A stretch of 64,000 nt of DNA from Epiperipatus broadwayi. Taxonomy: Eukaryota > Onychophora > Udeonychophora > Euonychophora > Peripatidae. A model generated the notes under the pieces. The model was not told the DNA's origin. It did no database searches and saw only the letters and a list, made by a program, of their open reading frames with translations. Shown here piece by piece: positions 26,204-38,846 of this stretch. The stretch is taken from NCBI GenBank assembly GCA_028023455.1, contig JAQFVV010006836.1:124001-188000 (forward strand), in the 5' to 3' direction. Every line of letters starts with the position of its first letter. Within the stretch, counting starts at the first letter, position 1. The position numbers and the translations under genes are program-made.

Positions 26204-28600
26204 TATATACACGGTATATACTGTCTATATATGATTAGAATCTCAGTAGAGTATTTTTTATATCCATTCATCAATAAAGAATTAATTTTTTATATTTAAA
26301 TTTATTTTTATAATCATTTAAATTATTTTTAAAGTTTGTTAAATGAAAAAAGAAATATGATTACAATTTTTTAACTTTTTAAATATTAAAAGATGTAATA
26401 ATATTCTTTTTATTTTAATGAAATTATTTTTAGAAAATGCCGCTTTCTTCAGATCTTAATTACAGAAGTATTTTGAATTAGTTTTTAGACTGCTCCGGGC
26501 ACTACCGTCCTCAGAAGCCAATGCAATAATTACATTATTTTTACAATTAAAAAAAAAATCATTTATTTGAAGTATAAAAAGTTTAGGTTAGAAAAAAAAT
26601 CCAGAAGTTTATTTATCCTTGAGATTAAAATAATATTTAAAGAAGTTATTAAAATAAACTTATTTGTTCTTAATTAAACCAAAAAAAAAAAAAGAGAGAG
26701 AAAGAAATCAGAATTAAAGTTTGATTAAACCGATTTTAACATAGCGAGCAAAAGAATGTATTATTCTAAGACGTGTACAAATCTATATCCAATCATCCAT
26801 ATATCTATCAACACATTCCTTACACATTAACACAAAAACAAACATATAAGCTTATTCACTAAGTATGCATGTATGTATTATTAATTTTCCTGACAGAAGA
26901 TCGATTCATTATTAGATAAGAGGTCATTCAAGCAATAACGTTCAATCATCATAGGAAATAGTTCACCATTACATGGCAACTTTAAACAAAATTTACGTTG
27001 ATTGAATAATACTAATGAAAAATTATTTTTGGAATCATTATTGAAAAATGACATAGTTAAATGTACTTAATGTGAGTCAAATGATGCAAGATGAGGTTTT
27101 TGGCAAAAGCAAACTAGGTATAAGACTAGGTGCACTATCATATAAGGGTCATAACTTAGTAATATTATTTAATTGCCATAATATGTTAATACTAAGAGAA
27201 GTGCAATTAATTTGATCATATACTATTTGATATATCTGTCTATGCGTGGTGTATTGATGCTTAATATTTTTTATATATTGATAACTAAAAAAGAGTAATT
27301 ATTCAATAAAAAAAGTGTAATGTCAACTTTCTATTTCTCTTATAGTTATTTTTTAAAATCAAATCAAACATTGAATATTGTCATTATAATGCCCCATTCC
27401 CTAATTTTTCAATAGAATAGATGTAGTTTCTATGATCCTACAGCTGACCTGTACTTTTTTCAGCAACAATCCCAAATACTTATTCCAATAATTCATCTTT
27501 TCTCAAAATATTATTGCCTTCCCCAAATTATTTCTTTCAATATCTCACTATCAATGATATCTCCCTCTTCAAAACCACATATTCAAAATTAGATGATTCA
27601 CGTTTTTTTTGTACTTCCTAACCATATGACTAATATTTCCCACCATAACTAACTGCTTTTTTTGTGAGTGTTAAGATTTTTTCTGTAGCCAGATTGGGAA
27701 ATAATGTAATGTAAACAAATAATAATACTTGATCATTATTAGTAGTACTTTGACAATGCCTGCCCCTATTTTAACCTAATACTCCCAAAATCCATATTTC
27801 ATTTAGCTTTTATAATTTATCATCATTATCTTTGATTTATAATCAGTAAAATTATGTTTCTCCTTTCAATGTCTATGCATCAATTCCATAATAATCATAT
27901 TTTTTTATCTTTTATAATAAGAATAATATCATCCCGAAAAAATAATGCATTTATAAAATTCTTTTTTAGCAATGCTGTTTCCTCACATCATATACTTGAC
28001 ATTAATTAATTATAATTTTACTTTCCAAATTTTAAAAATAAATAACAGTCACTGCTGAATGATAAAGAACATCTTTGTTTTAGACTCATTTCATTCCACA
28101 TTTGTAGTAATTCTAAATCCTTTAACTGATAAATATATTCATGCTATACTACATCTCCTTATTATTCTATTGTATGATTTTATTTGTATACAAAATATTA
28201 CCAGTGGATGTTATCTAACTATTATCTACTTATGTTAATTCTATAGACTGAATCAGAATAATATGATTATCTCTTTTTTATTGCCAATTCTAAAAGCATT
28301 CTATGAACATGTGATATCATTTATTTCCATTCACTGCACAACTCTATTCTTAATACCATTTGAAAATAATTTGTACACCAATCTTTAAAGTTTTAATTAT
28401 CCAGATAACATCGATTTTTAGTCTTTTTGGATAAAATAATGTTAGTCTTTTAATTTTTTATAATTTTATTGTCTTTTATATTTGCTCCTTTTGCTATTAT
28501 ATTTACTATAACTACATTTTTCAATTTTTCTACTTCAAAAAATATTCTCTCTTTTCGTTTTCTTTTGAGTGCACAAGGAGTTTTTCAGAAGCTAAACAAC
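26204..28600. other. AT-rich intergenic sequence
   Basis: Contains an A run followed by GAGAGAGAAAG at about 26682-26706 and a short GC-richer island at 26493-26523 (CTGCTCCGGGCACTACCGTC) that I could not identify. The rest is T-rich with no open frame of note. Confidence 0.4.
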
Positions 28601-29160
28601 CTAAGATAAAATTATTTCACAAAGTTATTATGTTTTCTAGAATTTATTAAATTATTATTTATAAGAGTTGAATATGCATATTTTTGAGAGATTCATTTAT
28701 TTTCAGTATTTCTACTGAACTACACTGTTCTTATTAACTATGTTTTATTTTATTCTGTGTATGTTTTGAAAGATTCTTTCAATTTGTTCTAAGTATATTT
28801 AGGGATTTACTCTGCTCTTATTGACTATTTTTTAGCTTACTTCATGTATATTTTTAGAGATTTATTTAATTTTATTTCAGTGCATTTACTGATCTGCTTA
28901 CTAGTTATATTTAGTTTATTTTCCTACATTTCAAGTGTTTGTCTCAGTGTATTTCAGTAAATCTATTGAGCCATTCTTCTATTGCAAAATATTTTAATTT
29001 TATTTTGTAAACATTCGGAGAGACTGATTTACTTTGCTTTCAGTATTTCTACTGAACTATTCTGATCTTATTAACTATGTTTTGTCTTATTCTGTATATG
29101 TTTTGAAATATTTATTCAATTTATTCTCAGCATTTTCAGTGATTGATTCTACTTTTTCTG
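28600..29160. repeat. Degenerate higher-order minisatellite
   Basis: TTTCAGTATTTCTACTGAAC with TCTTATTAACTATGTTTT and TTCTGTxTATGTTTTGAAA occurs at about 28702 and again at about 29039, a period of about 337 bp. Between them lie diverged sub-copies of about 80-110 bp (TTTATTTCAGTGCATTTACTGATC, TGTATTTCAGTAAATCTATTGAGC). No coding potential. Confidence 0.6.
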
Positions 29161-29264
29161 GATATCCTCAATTTATTTTAAAATCCCATTCTTCTTGCAT
29201 TCATGTAAAAATAACTAAAAGAAAATTTACTTTATTTTATTTTGAAGTAATATAAATATAGGGG

Positions 29265-29626
29265 ATTTGAACTCAGACTTCTGAAACTTCAGATATCCAC
29301 ACTATTTCATACCACTGATACACATGACCATACACATGTAGAAAAGATAAATAATCACCAATATACATATTTTGTGCTGAACCGGCACTCATCAGTTGGT
29401 TCAGATTATCATATTCCACACACATGTATAATTAGTGCTCAGTTTATATTAAGATAACAAATCCCGATACTTTAATGGACAATCTTCAATCTACTCCAAC
29501 CTCCAACTCTTCAGCCATCCATACCATTGAAATCTGATGATGGAAAGCTCAAATCCCATGCTGATGCCAATATTATTGCCATGACCATGTTGACTTCAAG
29601 TCACTCTGACCCCTCATGTATAGGAT
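29265..29626 (-). mobile_element. Family A element, one arm plus centre
   Basis: GGGGATTTGAACTCAGACTT starts the arm, followed by the hammerhead at 29358-29399 and CAGTTTATATTAAGATAACA. The family centre CATGTTGACTTCAAGTCACTCTGACCCC follows at about 29587. The second arm is replaced by the palindrome at 29627-29875. Confidence 0.7.
29358..29399 (-). ncRNA. Hammerhead-like motif, family A, GAAA box mutated
   Basis: On the minus strand: CCAA, CTGATGA, GTGC with loop CGGTTCA and GCAC, then AAAA in place of GAAA, ATA-TG-TAT as a perfect stem III, A, and TTGG. The single G-to-A change in the catalytic GAAA box should inactivate it. Confidence 0.6.
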
Positions 29627-29875
29627 CTTATCCATTTAAATACATAGAAGAGGGATGGGCAAGATACAGGCTTAATGTGCAAATATTTGAAATACAGGCA
29701 CTCTTCATATACCTGGAGCCTAATTGTAAATATAAGGGATTTGAACTCAGACTTTCAAGCACCCTTGTATTTACAATTAGGCTCCAGGTATATGAAGAGT
29801 GCCTGTATTTCAAATATTTATACACTAAGCCTGTATCCTGCCCATCCCTCTTCTATGTATTTAAATGGATATAAA
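29627..29875. repeat. Near-perfect palindrome, arms about 107 bp
   Basis: 29629-29735 and 29767-29875 are inverted copies differing at only about five positions. They contain GAAGAGGGATGGGCA, TTTGAAATACAGGCACTC and ACCTGGAGCCTAATTG. The roughly 30-bp loop holds a copy of the family A terminus (GGGATTTGAACTCAGACTTT). The low divergence suggests recent formation. Open frames on both strands here are products of the palindrome. Confidence 0.88.
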
Positions 29876-31619
29876 GATGAAAGAAATGAAACCTGTGGAA
29901 GGTTGTTTTATAAAATATTGTATCTACTATAATGATTATTTTACTAAAATCATCAAATTGGAAAAGAATAAATATCTTTATGCTCTTCTTCCATAAAATA
30001 ATAATCAGAAAATAATAAATTCTTACAACATCTATATAAAAAAAATTGATATAATTTTTTTTAAGACTTTTAAAAAAGTTTTTCCAAAACAAAGTAATAA
30101 TCTAATGAAGATTGCACCAGTTTTTAGTTTATTTGTAAAAGTTTTTCTTCAATTCCCACTGTTGAAGATAAAACCTGCCATCAACAGCTTATTTTTGGGG
30201 ATTAAATTTACCCTGATCTTTAAAAAGATGGCAGTAAACCAAGATGGCAGCTTGGATTTTTGATAAATATACAGTTTCCAGAGCCTATAACCTATTGCAG
30301 ATGTGTTAGTTAACTTTAACAAAATTAATAAATCGATTGTTAAATTTTTTTTTAAAAAAGGAATAATTCAAATAAATTTCATGAAGAAGTTTTATTTCGA
30401 TTTTTTTTACTTATATTATATTGTGGGAAGCGATGAGACACTCTTAATATTGTCCTATCAGGGTTCAATTTGGTGTGTCTCTTTTTTTCAGCAATTTTTT
30501 TGGTAAATTGTCATAATGATAAAAATTTGGGATCTTTGTGTCATAGAATGATGATACAAATGGACTATTTTCAAAGGTACATGATCTTTACCTTCTGAAA
30601 AATGTGCTAAATTAATGGTCATAATATGATACCACTGTGTTAACGTAGAGTGTAAATGTTATATTTATATTTTATTTTTATTTTCTTAATAATAAATTAA
30701 TCCAATAAAAAAAAAACTGTAATTATTGTAATTTATTTTTATACAATGATTTTTTTAAAAGTAACAGTAATAAAAACTAAAATTAAATATTATGTTTTCC
30801 AGCAAGCATTTTTTTGTAAATATTTTATTCCCTTTCCTCTAAAACTGTGTATTTATCAAAAGTAGAGGCTGCTATCTTGGTTTACTTGAAAACTTACAAG
30901 CACTGAAACAGTATATTCCTATAGACTATATGTTTCACCTGTTTTACTCCACAACTCTACCTGTGCTAAATTTAAAAGCCCTTGAGTACATGTATATCTA
31001 CATAAACATCATTATATATGTATCAGCACACATATAGGTATGTGAGAACAGATTGTGATATATTATCGGTTTATGTATATTATAGCGCATCTATTTAAAA
31101 ATTAGATCTTTTTAAAATTATAAATGTATTTATTAAAAAGAAGTCAATTCATTAATTTTCATGGAGAATCACACTTATATGTATAAAATCCACCTAGTGT
31201 CAGCATACACATATAACGAAATGTTGTTTAAACGATTTGCTAAATTTCTAAAGTTAAATTAAAATATCATCAATAAAAGTCACACCATGCACCTGGTTAT
31301 AAAATAGTGTATAGGATGAGTTTTAAATGTATAATTTTCCAATACTTTCAAAACTGAAACTTAGACAATAACAAAATGCACTAAACCATCACTATTTTAA
31401 ATCCCTTTAGGAATTGAATGGCTAAACCAAGTTAAATTTATTTGCCTTAAAATATTAAACAATAGTTAAGTCAATTTTATAAATTTAAAATTGAAATTGT
31501 AAACGAATTTGTAGAAAAATAATATAGGATTGGAAAATTAATATAAATAGGCTATATTTTGACACTTTAAATATACTCTGTAAATTTATATGTGTTTCTA
31601 CCAGAATCCATGCCAGATT
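29876..31619. other. AT-rich spacer with a wide inverted repeat
   Basis: An inverted pair lies at about 30226-30275 (GTAAACCAAGATGGCAGC, TTTTGATAAATA) and about 30840-30890 (complement GTAAACCAAGATAGCAGC). This suggests the ends of a 665-bp palindromic element with no gene inside. Nothing else recognised. Confidence 0.45.
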
Positions 31620-31858
31620 GAATTTTATAATGAGTGAGTAGGAGGGCTGTATATTTTCCATTTCTTCTGATGGGAGAATGGTCATCTCCATCTTACATGC
31701 TGCCATGGCATGTGATCATCATCACTGGGATGGAGAGTTTTCAGCCATGGCCTGCTGTCAAAAAAAGACTCTACCACCAAACAACCTATCCAGAAAAGAG
31801 CGCCACAATGCCTACATCCAAGCTGCAGAAGATTAGTAATATTCTTCATAAATTGCCA
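31620..31858 (+). other. GC-richer island with a short open frame, possibly decayed coding
   Basis: One frame ends in the stop TAG at about 31832 after MVISILHAAMACDHHHWDGE and RKERHNAYIQAAED. Base composition is closer to coding than its surroundings. No domain was recognised, and no start or splice pattern is decisive. The alternative is a GC-richer repeat. Confidence 0.25.
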
Positions 31859-32675
31859 AACTCTTTATAAATTAATCTTTAAACTGTAAATTAAATATTA
31901 AGCTAGCTACTGTAAATCTATGAATGTTTAATCTTAATTACTAATTCTTTTAAATTAAATCATTCTAAAATTAAAACTGTAAAACTTGCTTTCTTAAGTC
32001 ATAATAACTGTATTCAAGTATTACTTAACTCTTTAAAACTGTGGTCATACCTATAATTTCTGTTTTAAATTATTTCATTTTCGTTTATTTTAATATATAT
32101 GTTATGATATGCCAATATTTTGAGGCAGCAAGTGATTATTCTAGTAAAATTTTAAGGAGAGATCATTATAAGCTCTCCATTGTCATATTTAACAATGCTG
32201 TTAAGCATAGTAAATCACTGTTTTGAAATTATATTCTGATAGATAACAACTGATCACTCTATGCTTGTTGTTATCATTATTTCATTTATATTATATTTTG
32301 TTAAGGTTTGCATAACAAATTATTTAATTTATGATTTTATCTACTAGTTAGAAGTAGGATGCTAGCTAAGTTTGACCTTAAAAGTATATTTTAAATATTG
32401 TTAAGGCCATTAAATATACTTTCTCCTTCCTAACTTAATTGCATATATATGAATACAGATTCAGTGTATTAACTAGATTAATGATTCAGTTACCCCTTTA
32501 CTTAATATGATTACTATATGCTATCTAAAAACTGGATTGATTTAGTTTTAGCAGATAGAACTATCTGTTTAGGTGCATTAGTTAATTAATTCTTTATATA
32601 CATATTTGTATTAATTTATATGTTGTGTGTTCTTACTAAGCACCCATTGGTATATTAATGTCTTGTTATGTCTTG
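31859..32675. other. AT-rich spacer
   Basis: No feature recognised. The open frame 32041-32223 has no domain. Confidence 0.4.
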
Positions 32676-32683
32676 ATGGGCTA

Positions 32684-32881
32684 GCAGTGGAGGCTGCTCC
32701 CATCCACCTCCATTTGGGTTAGAGCACCAAGCATGTTACTGAGATTAAGGCCAGAAAACTTGAGTAGCTGATCTGAGTTCACTGAATTGAAATGTTCTTT
32801 AGGTAATAGTATGAATACTGAACCCTTCCATCTTATGGCACTCTTTTTCACCCAATTCACAGCAATATACTGATTCACGGG
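32684..32881 (-). other. Short antisense open frame in a GC-richer island, unidentified
   Basis: Minus-strand frame of about 65 codons containing IAVNWVKKSAIRWKGSVF, LPKEHFNSVNSDQLLKF and GALTQMEVDGSSLHC before a stop. Residue usage looks more protein-like than the surrounding noise. An AG precedes it on that strand, so an isolated exon or retrocopied fragment is possible. I recognise no family. Confidence 0.25.
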
Positions 32882-32889
32882 CCATCAGT

Positions 32890-33500
32890 TTGTTTACATA
32901 ATATTACGGTAAAAAAAATTTTCTCCAATCGGTTTTTATTATTTTTTTGTCGGCGATGGTAAACCACCAAAGTTTTTTTTATTACATAATATTACGGTAA
33001 AAGTTTTTTTTTTTGTCAACTGGTTTTTAATTTTTTTTCGTCGGCAATGATAAACCACCAAAGTTTTTTTTTATTCCACTTGGGTTTTTTTTTGTTTTTA
33101 ATAAACAAATAGTTTGTTTTTAGATGGTCTAGGGGTGTTGGTTTGTTTGTAAATTAATGATGAACTGTCTGTAGGTTTCTTTACATAATATTACTTATGG
33201 TAAACCAAATTTTTTTTTCACGTTTTTTTTTTTGGTTCGTTTTTTTTTTTTAAAAACAAAGACTTTGTTTTTAGATGGATCTAGGGGTGTTGGTTTGCTT
33301 TTAAATTATTGATTAATGCTCTGTTGGTTTGTTTACACAAAAATACAGTAATAAATACTTTGTTGCTTTTAGATGGTGGAGGGGGGGGGATTGGTTGTTT
33401 GCTTTTAACATTTTTTTTTTTTTTTTGGTTTTTTAGAGGGTGGAGGGAGAGGGGTTGTTTTGATTTTGAATTGTTGTCTTTTTTTTTTTTTTTTGGTTAA
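32890..33500. repeat. T/G-strand-biased complex tandem repeat
   Basis: Two copies of an 88-bp unit (ATAATATTACGGTAAAA through GATAAACCACCAAAGTTTTT) start at about 32898 and 32986. They are followed by three diverged units of about 130-170 bp marked by TTTTTAGATGGT, TAGGGGTGTTGGTTTG and TTTACATAATATTAC. Long T runs and G clusters (GGAGGGGGGGG at about 33378) sit on the plus strand, with almost no C. The open frames across it (for example 33309-33497) are translations of this simple sequence. Confidence 0.65.
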
Positions 33501-34090
33501 TTTATTACAAGGCTTTTTTTTTTTGTTTCAAATCTTTACGCTACGGAAAGCTTTATACGATAGCGAAAAGTTCTTCCTTACTTTTTTGGGCCTTTAATTT
33601 TAAAAAAGAGATAAACAGTTCATTTTTAAAGAACACTTTTTTTTAAGCCGGGGAAGGTGGGTGGGGTGGCAGGGAAAGTTTGTTTCGATTTTTAATTATC
33701 GACTTCTTTTTGAACATTTTATTATGTTACTGCACAGTTCTTTATTATTATTTTATTTTTTTTGGTGGGGCTTTTTGAATAAACTCTTAAACACTTTTTT
33801 TTGGTATAATAAAATATTACCTACTTTAACTGTTAATGAAACTTATCAAATATTACCTACCTACTTTATAATCATGTGAACAACAAAAACAACAACAAGT
33901 TTCCCCATAAAATAATTTATTGAATCAAAAAGAAATGAAACTTTGGACAAGTTGTGAAGCAAAACAAGTAAAAAAAAACACCATTTACAGGGGCATAAAA
34001 ACCAGCAGCCAAAAGTAACATGCAAATAAAATAACAGGGAAGCCTCAAAGCTATAAGTAATGGGATTTTGAAGATTTCGAACCAACAACT
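33501..34090. other. T-rich to mixed sequence, no gene recognised
   Basis: Continues the T-rich strand bias to about 33790, then changes to ordinary composition. Several overlapping open frames on both strands have no domain. Confidence 0.35.
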
Positions 34091-34094
34091 TCCC

Positions 34095-34440
34095 TTACGC
34101 AGACCTACATAGGTACACTTGCAGGAGTGTGCATTCACTTGTGTGGCCAGCTGGCAATTCATTCAGCTTTGACCAATTTGGGCAACTTGCAGACAACATT
34201 TGACAGTTCTTGCATGGATTCACGCATAAACGGGCATTTGTGTGTGAAATCAGAAAAAACTCTGCTGAAAAGAATAACCTTTTCAAGTTGGGTGCAGTTG
34301 AAAAGCATAGGGAAGTGTGTGTGATGACATGACAATTCTTAATATGGAATACTAATTCCACTATGCTTTCTAAAAAATTTCCGACAATGAATTTTTGCAA
34401 GTTTCATCTCTTTCAAGTATTGGCCCCCATCAAATCAGAC
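34095..34440 (-). other. Possible decayed coding segment, unidentified
   Basis: On the minus strand one frame gives DGGQYLKEMKLAKIH, then after one stop FNCTQLEKVILFSRVF and MQELSNVVCKLPKLVKAE. Spaced leucines and 'NCTQLEKVIL' resemble leucine-rich-repeat rhythm but are too short to assign. The GC content is higher than that of the flanks. It could be an exon relic or part of an unknown repeat. Confidence 0.25.
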
Positions 34441-35339
34441 TGTAGTGAGAGTTCAAGAGTGCTCACTTGATGAATACTGTCACATTGCAATGGGCATAGT
34501 ATTTTGTTATGTAATTGCAGAATACATTACCCTCAGGCAGCCTGTTATGGCTCAAAAAACATCTCTTGTACTGTCATACATAAGTTAAGGATGCTAAAAT
34601 GGTATATTGATGTGCATTTTGTGAAAAAGAGCAACATCAGATGGTAGGGTTGTTTTTATACTATTACCATTTTTTATTACATTAGCAAGCTGTTTGGTCT
34701 TAGGGCCCTGAGTATTCAATACTGAAGCCTGTAAACATTTATACACCCACACTGCGACCTTATTTTAGTATTTTATTAGCACCATAGTCCGTAGATGCAA
34801 CCCTAAAGGTAACCAGTTCTTCTCTTCCTTATTATTAATGCTTCAGCATTGGTCTGCACCTGTAATATGGGTTACCATGTTAAATCCGTATGTTGAGCTC
34901 ATTAAATTGCCTGTTTGTAATGTATTTAGAATAATCAGTTTAATGCTGTATCTAATGATCATCCTAGCTAAAGTTTTAGACATTGGCAAACCAAGGAATA
35001 GACTGGCATATCAAAATATAATAGGCATGGTTTACTAACCACAACACCTGTATATTAAATTAATCTCATCATTTCTGTAACGCCTGTGTGCATTAATTAC
35101 ATATGTATCATAATACTAAGTAATTGACGTTTTCATTTGTTTCCATTTAAGTTATTATTTAATCATTAATTTTAATAAACCTATCATGCCTTTTACTCAC
35201 AATCCAACTCTAAGTCATCCAAATTCCTTATTACTAATATGTATAATATGCATTCTTTTAGTTAAAAGTCTTAGCATGTTAAGTAATTTATTTAGACTTT
35301 AATTATATATAAATTATTGGTTTCTCCCCCCTCCCCCCA
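34441..35339. other. Intergenic sequence, no gene recognised
   Basis: Mixed composition with a polypyrimidine patch (CTCCCCCCTCCCCCC) at about 35324-35338 that abuts the LINE fragment. The open frame 34838-35035 has no domain. Confidence 0.35.
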
Positions 35340-35900
35340 AGTCTCATGCTTCTCTCTTTGCTCAGTCAGCTCATTAAAGAAATTGAAACTGAGTATAATC
35401 TCATAAGTGTCATTCATACGGTATTAAATCATGAAATTCTGGTAAAGTAATTAAAGCTTGGTCAGATTTGAGGTCTCACCACTTCAGCTTGATAAGATTT
35501 GGTGTGTTTTGCCTGGACTCTGAATTTTGTTACGAGAATGCTCAAATATGACCATTACAGTACCTGTTAGTCTTTCAAACAGCTTGTAAGTAGCATATAA
35601 CAATGATATTAGGTGGAAATTTTTTGAATCATTCTTGGGTTTATTTGGTTTTAAGACTGCTATAGTTTTGCCTTTGTGCTGAATTTTTGAAATAGTTTGT
35701 TGTATTAATGATGTCGCTGAATAGTTTTATTAATCAACTTTGGCTTTAGTTCCTATTTTGTTTTTGAACTCTGGAAATATGCTATTTTACTGAAGCCTTT
35801 TCTGTTTTAAAACAATCAAGGACAAGTTCAAGATCACTAATATATACTGGACTAATTTTATAATGTTGAGATTAAGAGTAAAATTGTTGAAGTAAGGAAG
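35340..35900 (-). pseudogene. LINE reverse transcriptase fragment (antisense)
   Basis: A minus-strand frame encodes QHKGKTIAVLKPNKPKND, then FHLISLLYATYKLFERL (about 35560-35620). This is the RT entry of LINEs whose consensus pattern is 'KPGK-(D)-P-x-x-YRPISLL-x-x-x-YKLFER'. RPIS is altered to HLIS. After one stop, SGETSNLTKL fits the following 'GR-S-x-x-x-DQ-x-x-x-LT' block. Reading then decays; no YADD box was found before about 35340. Upstream on the same strand (to about 36300) there may be pre-RT sequence, but I could not align it. Confidence 0.7.
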
Positions 35901-37096
35901 CTTGTAGCTCTGCCTGGTAATGGTTTTTTATTTATATGGTTTGGAAGACAGATATATTAGCAATGATGTTGGTAGTTCTTTTAGAGGTTCTTCTGCAATA
36001 ACCAACTTTATGTAAATTTGATCAGAATTAAAATTAGATCTTGTAAAATATTGTTTGTGCATTGACTTTCCCTACCTCTGCTTTCTAGCATCATGTCAAA
36101 ATTTTATAAGTTTGTTAACAATTTCTGGATCTTTTGTACAACAAATCTTTGTATAAAAAGCACTGCTAGTTTTATTTCATTCAGAAAATAATTGCTTCTA
36201 ATATACTCAAGAAATGGACCTTTACCAATAGTTGATGTGAAATTTGCAAATCTATCACAGTAAGAAGGGAAGGATGGAATTCTATTAATATTCTATTTAA
36301 GATATCTGGTATATTGACTTTAATTAGAGTTTCTTTAAATTTTATCTTGGGATAGAATGTTTTTTTATCTATGGGAATGTGAATTCTGAAAAGATTGATA
36401 AGACTTATTTAATATCAACTGTGGAGAAAGTGCTCTGATATTAATAGATAATCAAGTAATGATAAATCATTTTTTGCCAAAACACCACTGCCTGAATTGA
36501 GTAATCTTTTCTTCTTGATGTCATTGTTTGAATTCAGTCATTTGAAAACTTGACAACTTAATTCTCTGCTGCAAATTCACAAAATACCAATTTTTATTGG
36601 AAGCTTGTTACCATTGCATGCACAAAAATTAAATCTGATTGATGATTGCTATATTATATGAATTATCTTTAATAGAAGTTACTTATTTTGCAAGATTAAT
36701 TGAAGCAGAAATGGGCACATCTTATTTAGTATGTATTCCATCAAAAACCAATGTGAAGCCCAAGATTTGAAGCTATGCATCATTGAAAAAAATGAAGAGG
36801 CTCATGAAGGATTATTGCATCAATGCTGCTATGTAAAATGTAAAAGATTTCTATTTTTGATTTTGATATACTCTCAATGTTAAATTGAAGTAATTTTACA
36901 TTATCTAGATAAAGATGATTTTTGGATTATATCTCAAAATATCATTTATTGCTCTTGAGCCTCATGTAATTTTCCAAGTAATTAATTGTTCAATTGTATT
37001 GGTTCCTGATAAGGAATTAATTTAATGCATTCATTTCACACATTATAAAGCTTGCAGTATTTGAAATATGTGGTGTTAAAATTATTGCACATTAAT
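35901..37096. other. AT-rich sequence flanking the LINE fragment
   Basis: May include more decayed LINE on the minus strand. No motif supports a boundary. Confidence 0.35.
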
Positions 37097-37104
37097 TATT
37101 AAAG

Positions 37105-37265
37105 TAATATATGTTAAGGCTATAACCTTAACACTATGCGCTTAAGATGTGACAGTAGGGACCTCTACAAATCTAAACACAAGACAAAGACAAAAAACTG
37201 TCGCATCTTAGGCGCATAGTCTTAAGATTATAGCCTTAATATATATTACTTAGGTAATGAGTATG
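37105..37265. mobile_element. Palindromic MITE, about 160 bp
   Basis: Inverted arms of about 65 bp: GTAATATATGTTAAGGCTAT, then ACTATGCGCTTAAGATGTGA on the left, and the complement on the right. They flank AGTAGGGACCTCTAC. The same core (GTAGAGGTCCCTACT) recurs in the complement at about 57506-57520, next to GGCTACAGCCTTAATGAATA, so the family has at least two copies here. Confidence 0.65.
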
Positions 37266-38734
37266 CGCTTTACAACTTATTAATTACGACATTAATTATT
37301 AAAAAATTTCTGGAAAAAAAAATCTTACTGTATGAATGATTTATGCAAAATATCCAGATATAGCAAGCATGATTATATTATTTTCACGTTAGCATGAAAA
37401 TAACGGATTTTTTCGATGTATATTACATTTATAACTTCCATTGTTTTGTGGATTGTGATTTAACTCAATGATATTAAAGTTGTTCAAAGAAATCGATCTA
37501 GTAAAAACTTGCTACAGATCTATGAGTCAATAGCTTGCTAATAACATGGTATTAATTGCTGATTTCTTTTACATATCATATATTAAAGAATCACAGAATA
37601 TATACGATATATATTAGTTTATACGAATATGAATTATTTTATAAATCCAATACTGTATCAAATGAATAATAATGAATCAAAATTGTCATCTTCTAAATTG
37701 AATGCAATTAAATTTATTCACAACAGTTTTGTCCACAGAATCAATTTATTTACATTTTAATCATTTTATTTTTAAAAAACAAACATTTAAATAAAATATA
37801 ATTTTTTTAAAATTCTCTATTATTATATATAAACAGCTAATTATTGCTTGGAATAATAATGATTCTGCTATTTAGTAATATATTTTATCAAATAATTGTG
37901 AATAATTAATATAATTTATTTAGCTATGAGGTTTTTGTTTTTTAAAAATGACAGAAAAATGAATTCTTAAGGCATTCAAATGATAATTAAGAAATGATTA
38001 GCATTTCATCACATCGTTTATTGTTAGTTTTTATTCTTTTTTAACAAATCTATACAAATAAACATAAACATGACAATGTAATAAAATAATATAAAGATAA
38101 TTATTTTTAAACTTATATACATATTATAATCACAATATATATATATTGTAACGGAGATATGTTGGCATTCTACAAGCTACACGGCTCACAATGATGTCAC
38201 AATAATCTGATGAGTGTTTATAAGAGTTGATTAATTAAATCATAGCAACTTTGTTTCGGATTTAAAATTACTTTCCTCTACATTATCCTATTATAGACTT
38301 ATTGATTTCAATTCATAATCTCATAATTACATTTATGTTATCTTTTCTTCTTTAATTAAAGTAGTTCAGTTTTAGAATACATTGACCAAATAATTTGATG
38401 ATCAGATAAGCACATGTTTAATAAAGCTAACAGAACAAAAATTTACTTAATACATAATTTAATAAATGCATTACATAATTATGTGCATCATATATAATTC
38501 TAAAAAACAAAACAACAACAACAACAACAACAAACCCCTCAAAATCTGAATATGTAATTCTAAAACAGTATGTAATTTGCTTGATGTTTCTTATTGAAGA
38601 GTGGAGGATAAATAGACTGTAAAATCCTGAGTACTTAATATGTAATTTAATAAATCCAAGCCAGCCATTACATAATTATGAGAACATTACATAATGTTTT
38701 TGAAATACAAGCATATTTCATATACTTGGGGTTT
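37266..38734. other. AT-rich spacer with (CAA)n
   Basis: A CAA microsatellite lies at about 38511-38533. Nothing else recognised. Confidence 0.45.
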
Positions 38735-38846
38735 GAATGTCATATAGAGGATTTGAACACAGACTTTCAAGCTCCCTTCAGTGATCTACTCTATTTCCTA
38801 TAACCGATACACATGACCACACACATGAGAAAGAGATAAATGATCT

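Noticed and set aside
26493-26523. Short GC-rich island as an RNA gene
   Set aside because: Too short; no structure or box could be supported.
29530-29560. CTGATGATGGAAAGC as a hammerhead
   Set aside because: No room for stem II between the boxes and no stem I pairing; it is part of the family A centre.
34127-34324. Plus-strand open frame in the 34-kb island
   Set aside because: Overlaps more protein-like antisense sequence and has no domain.
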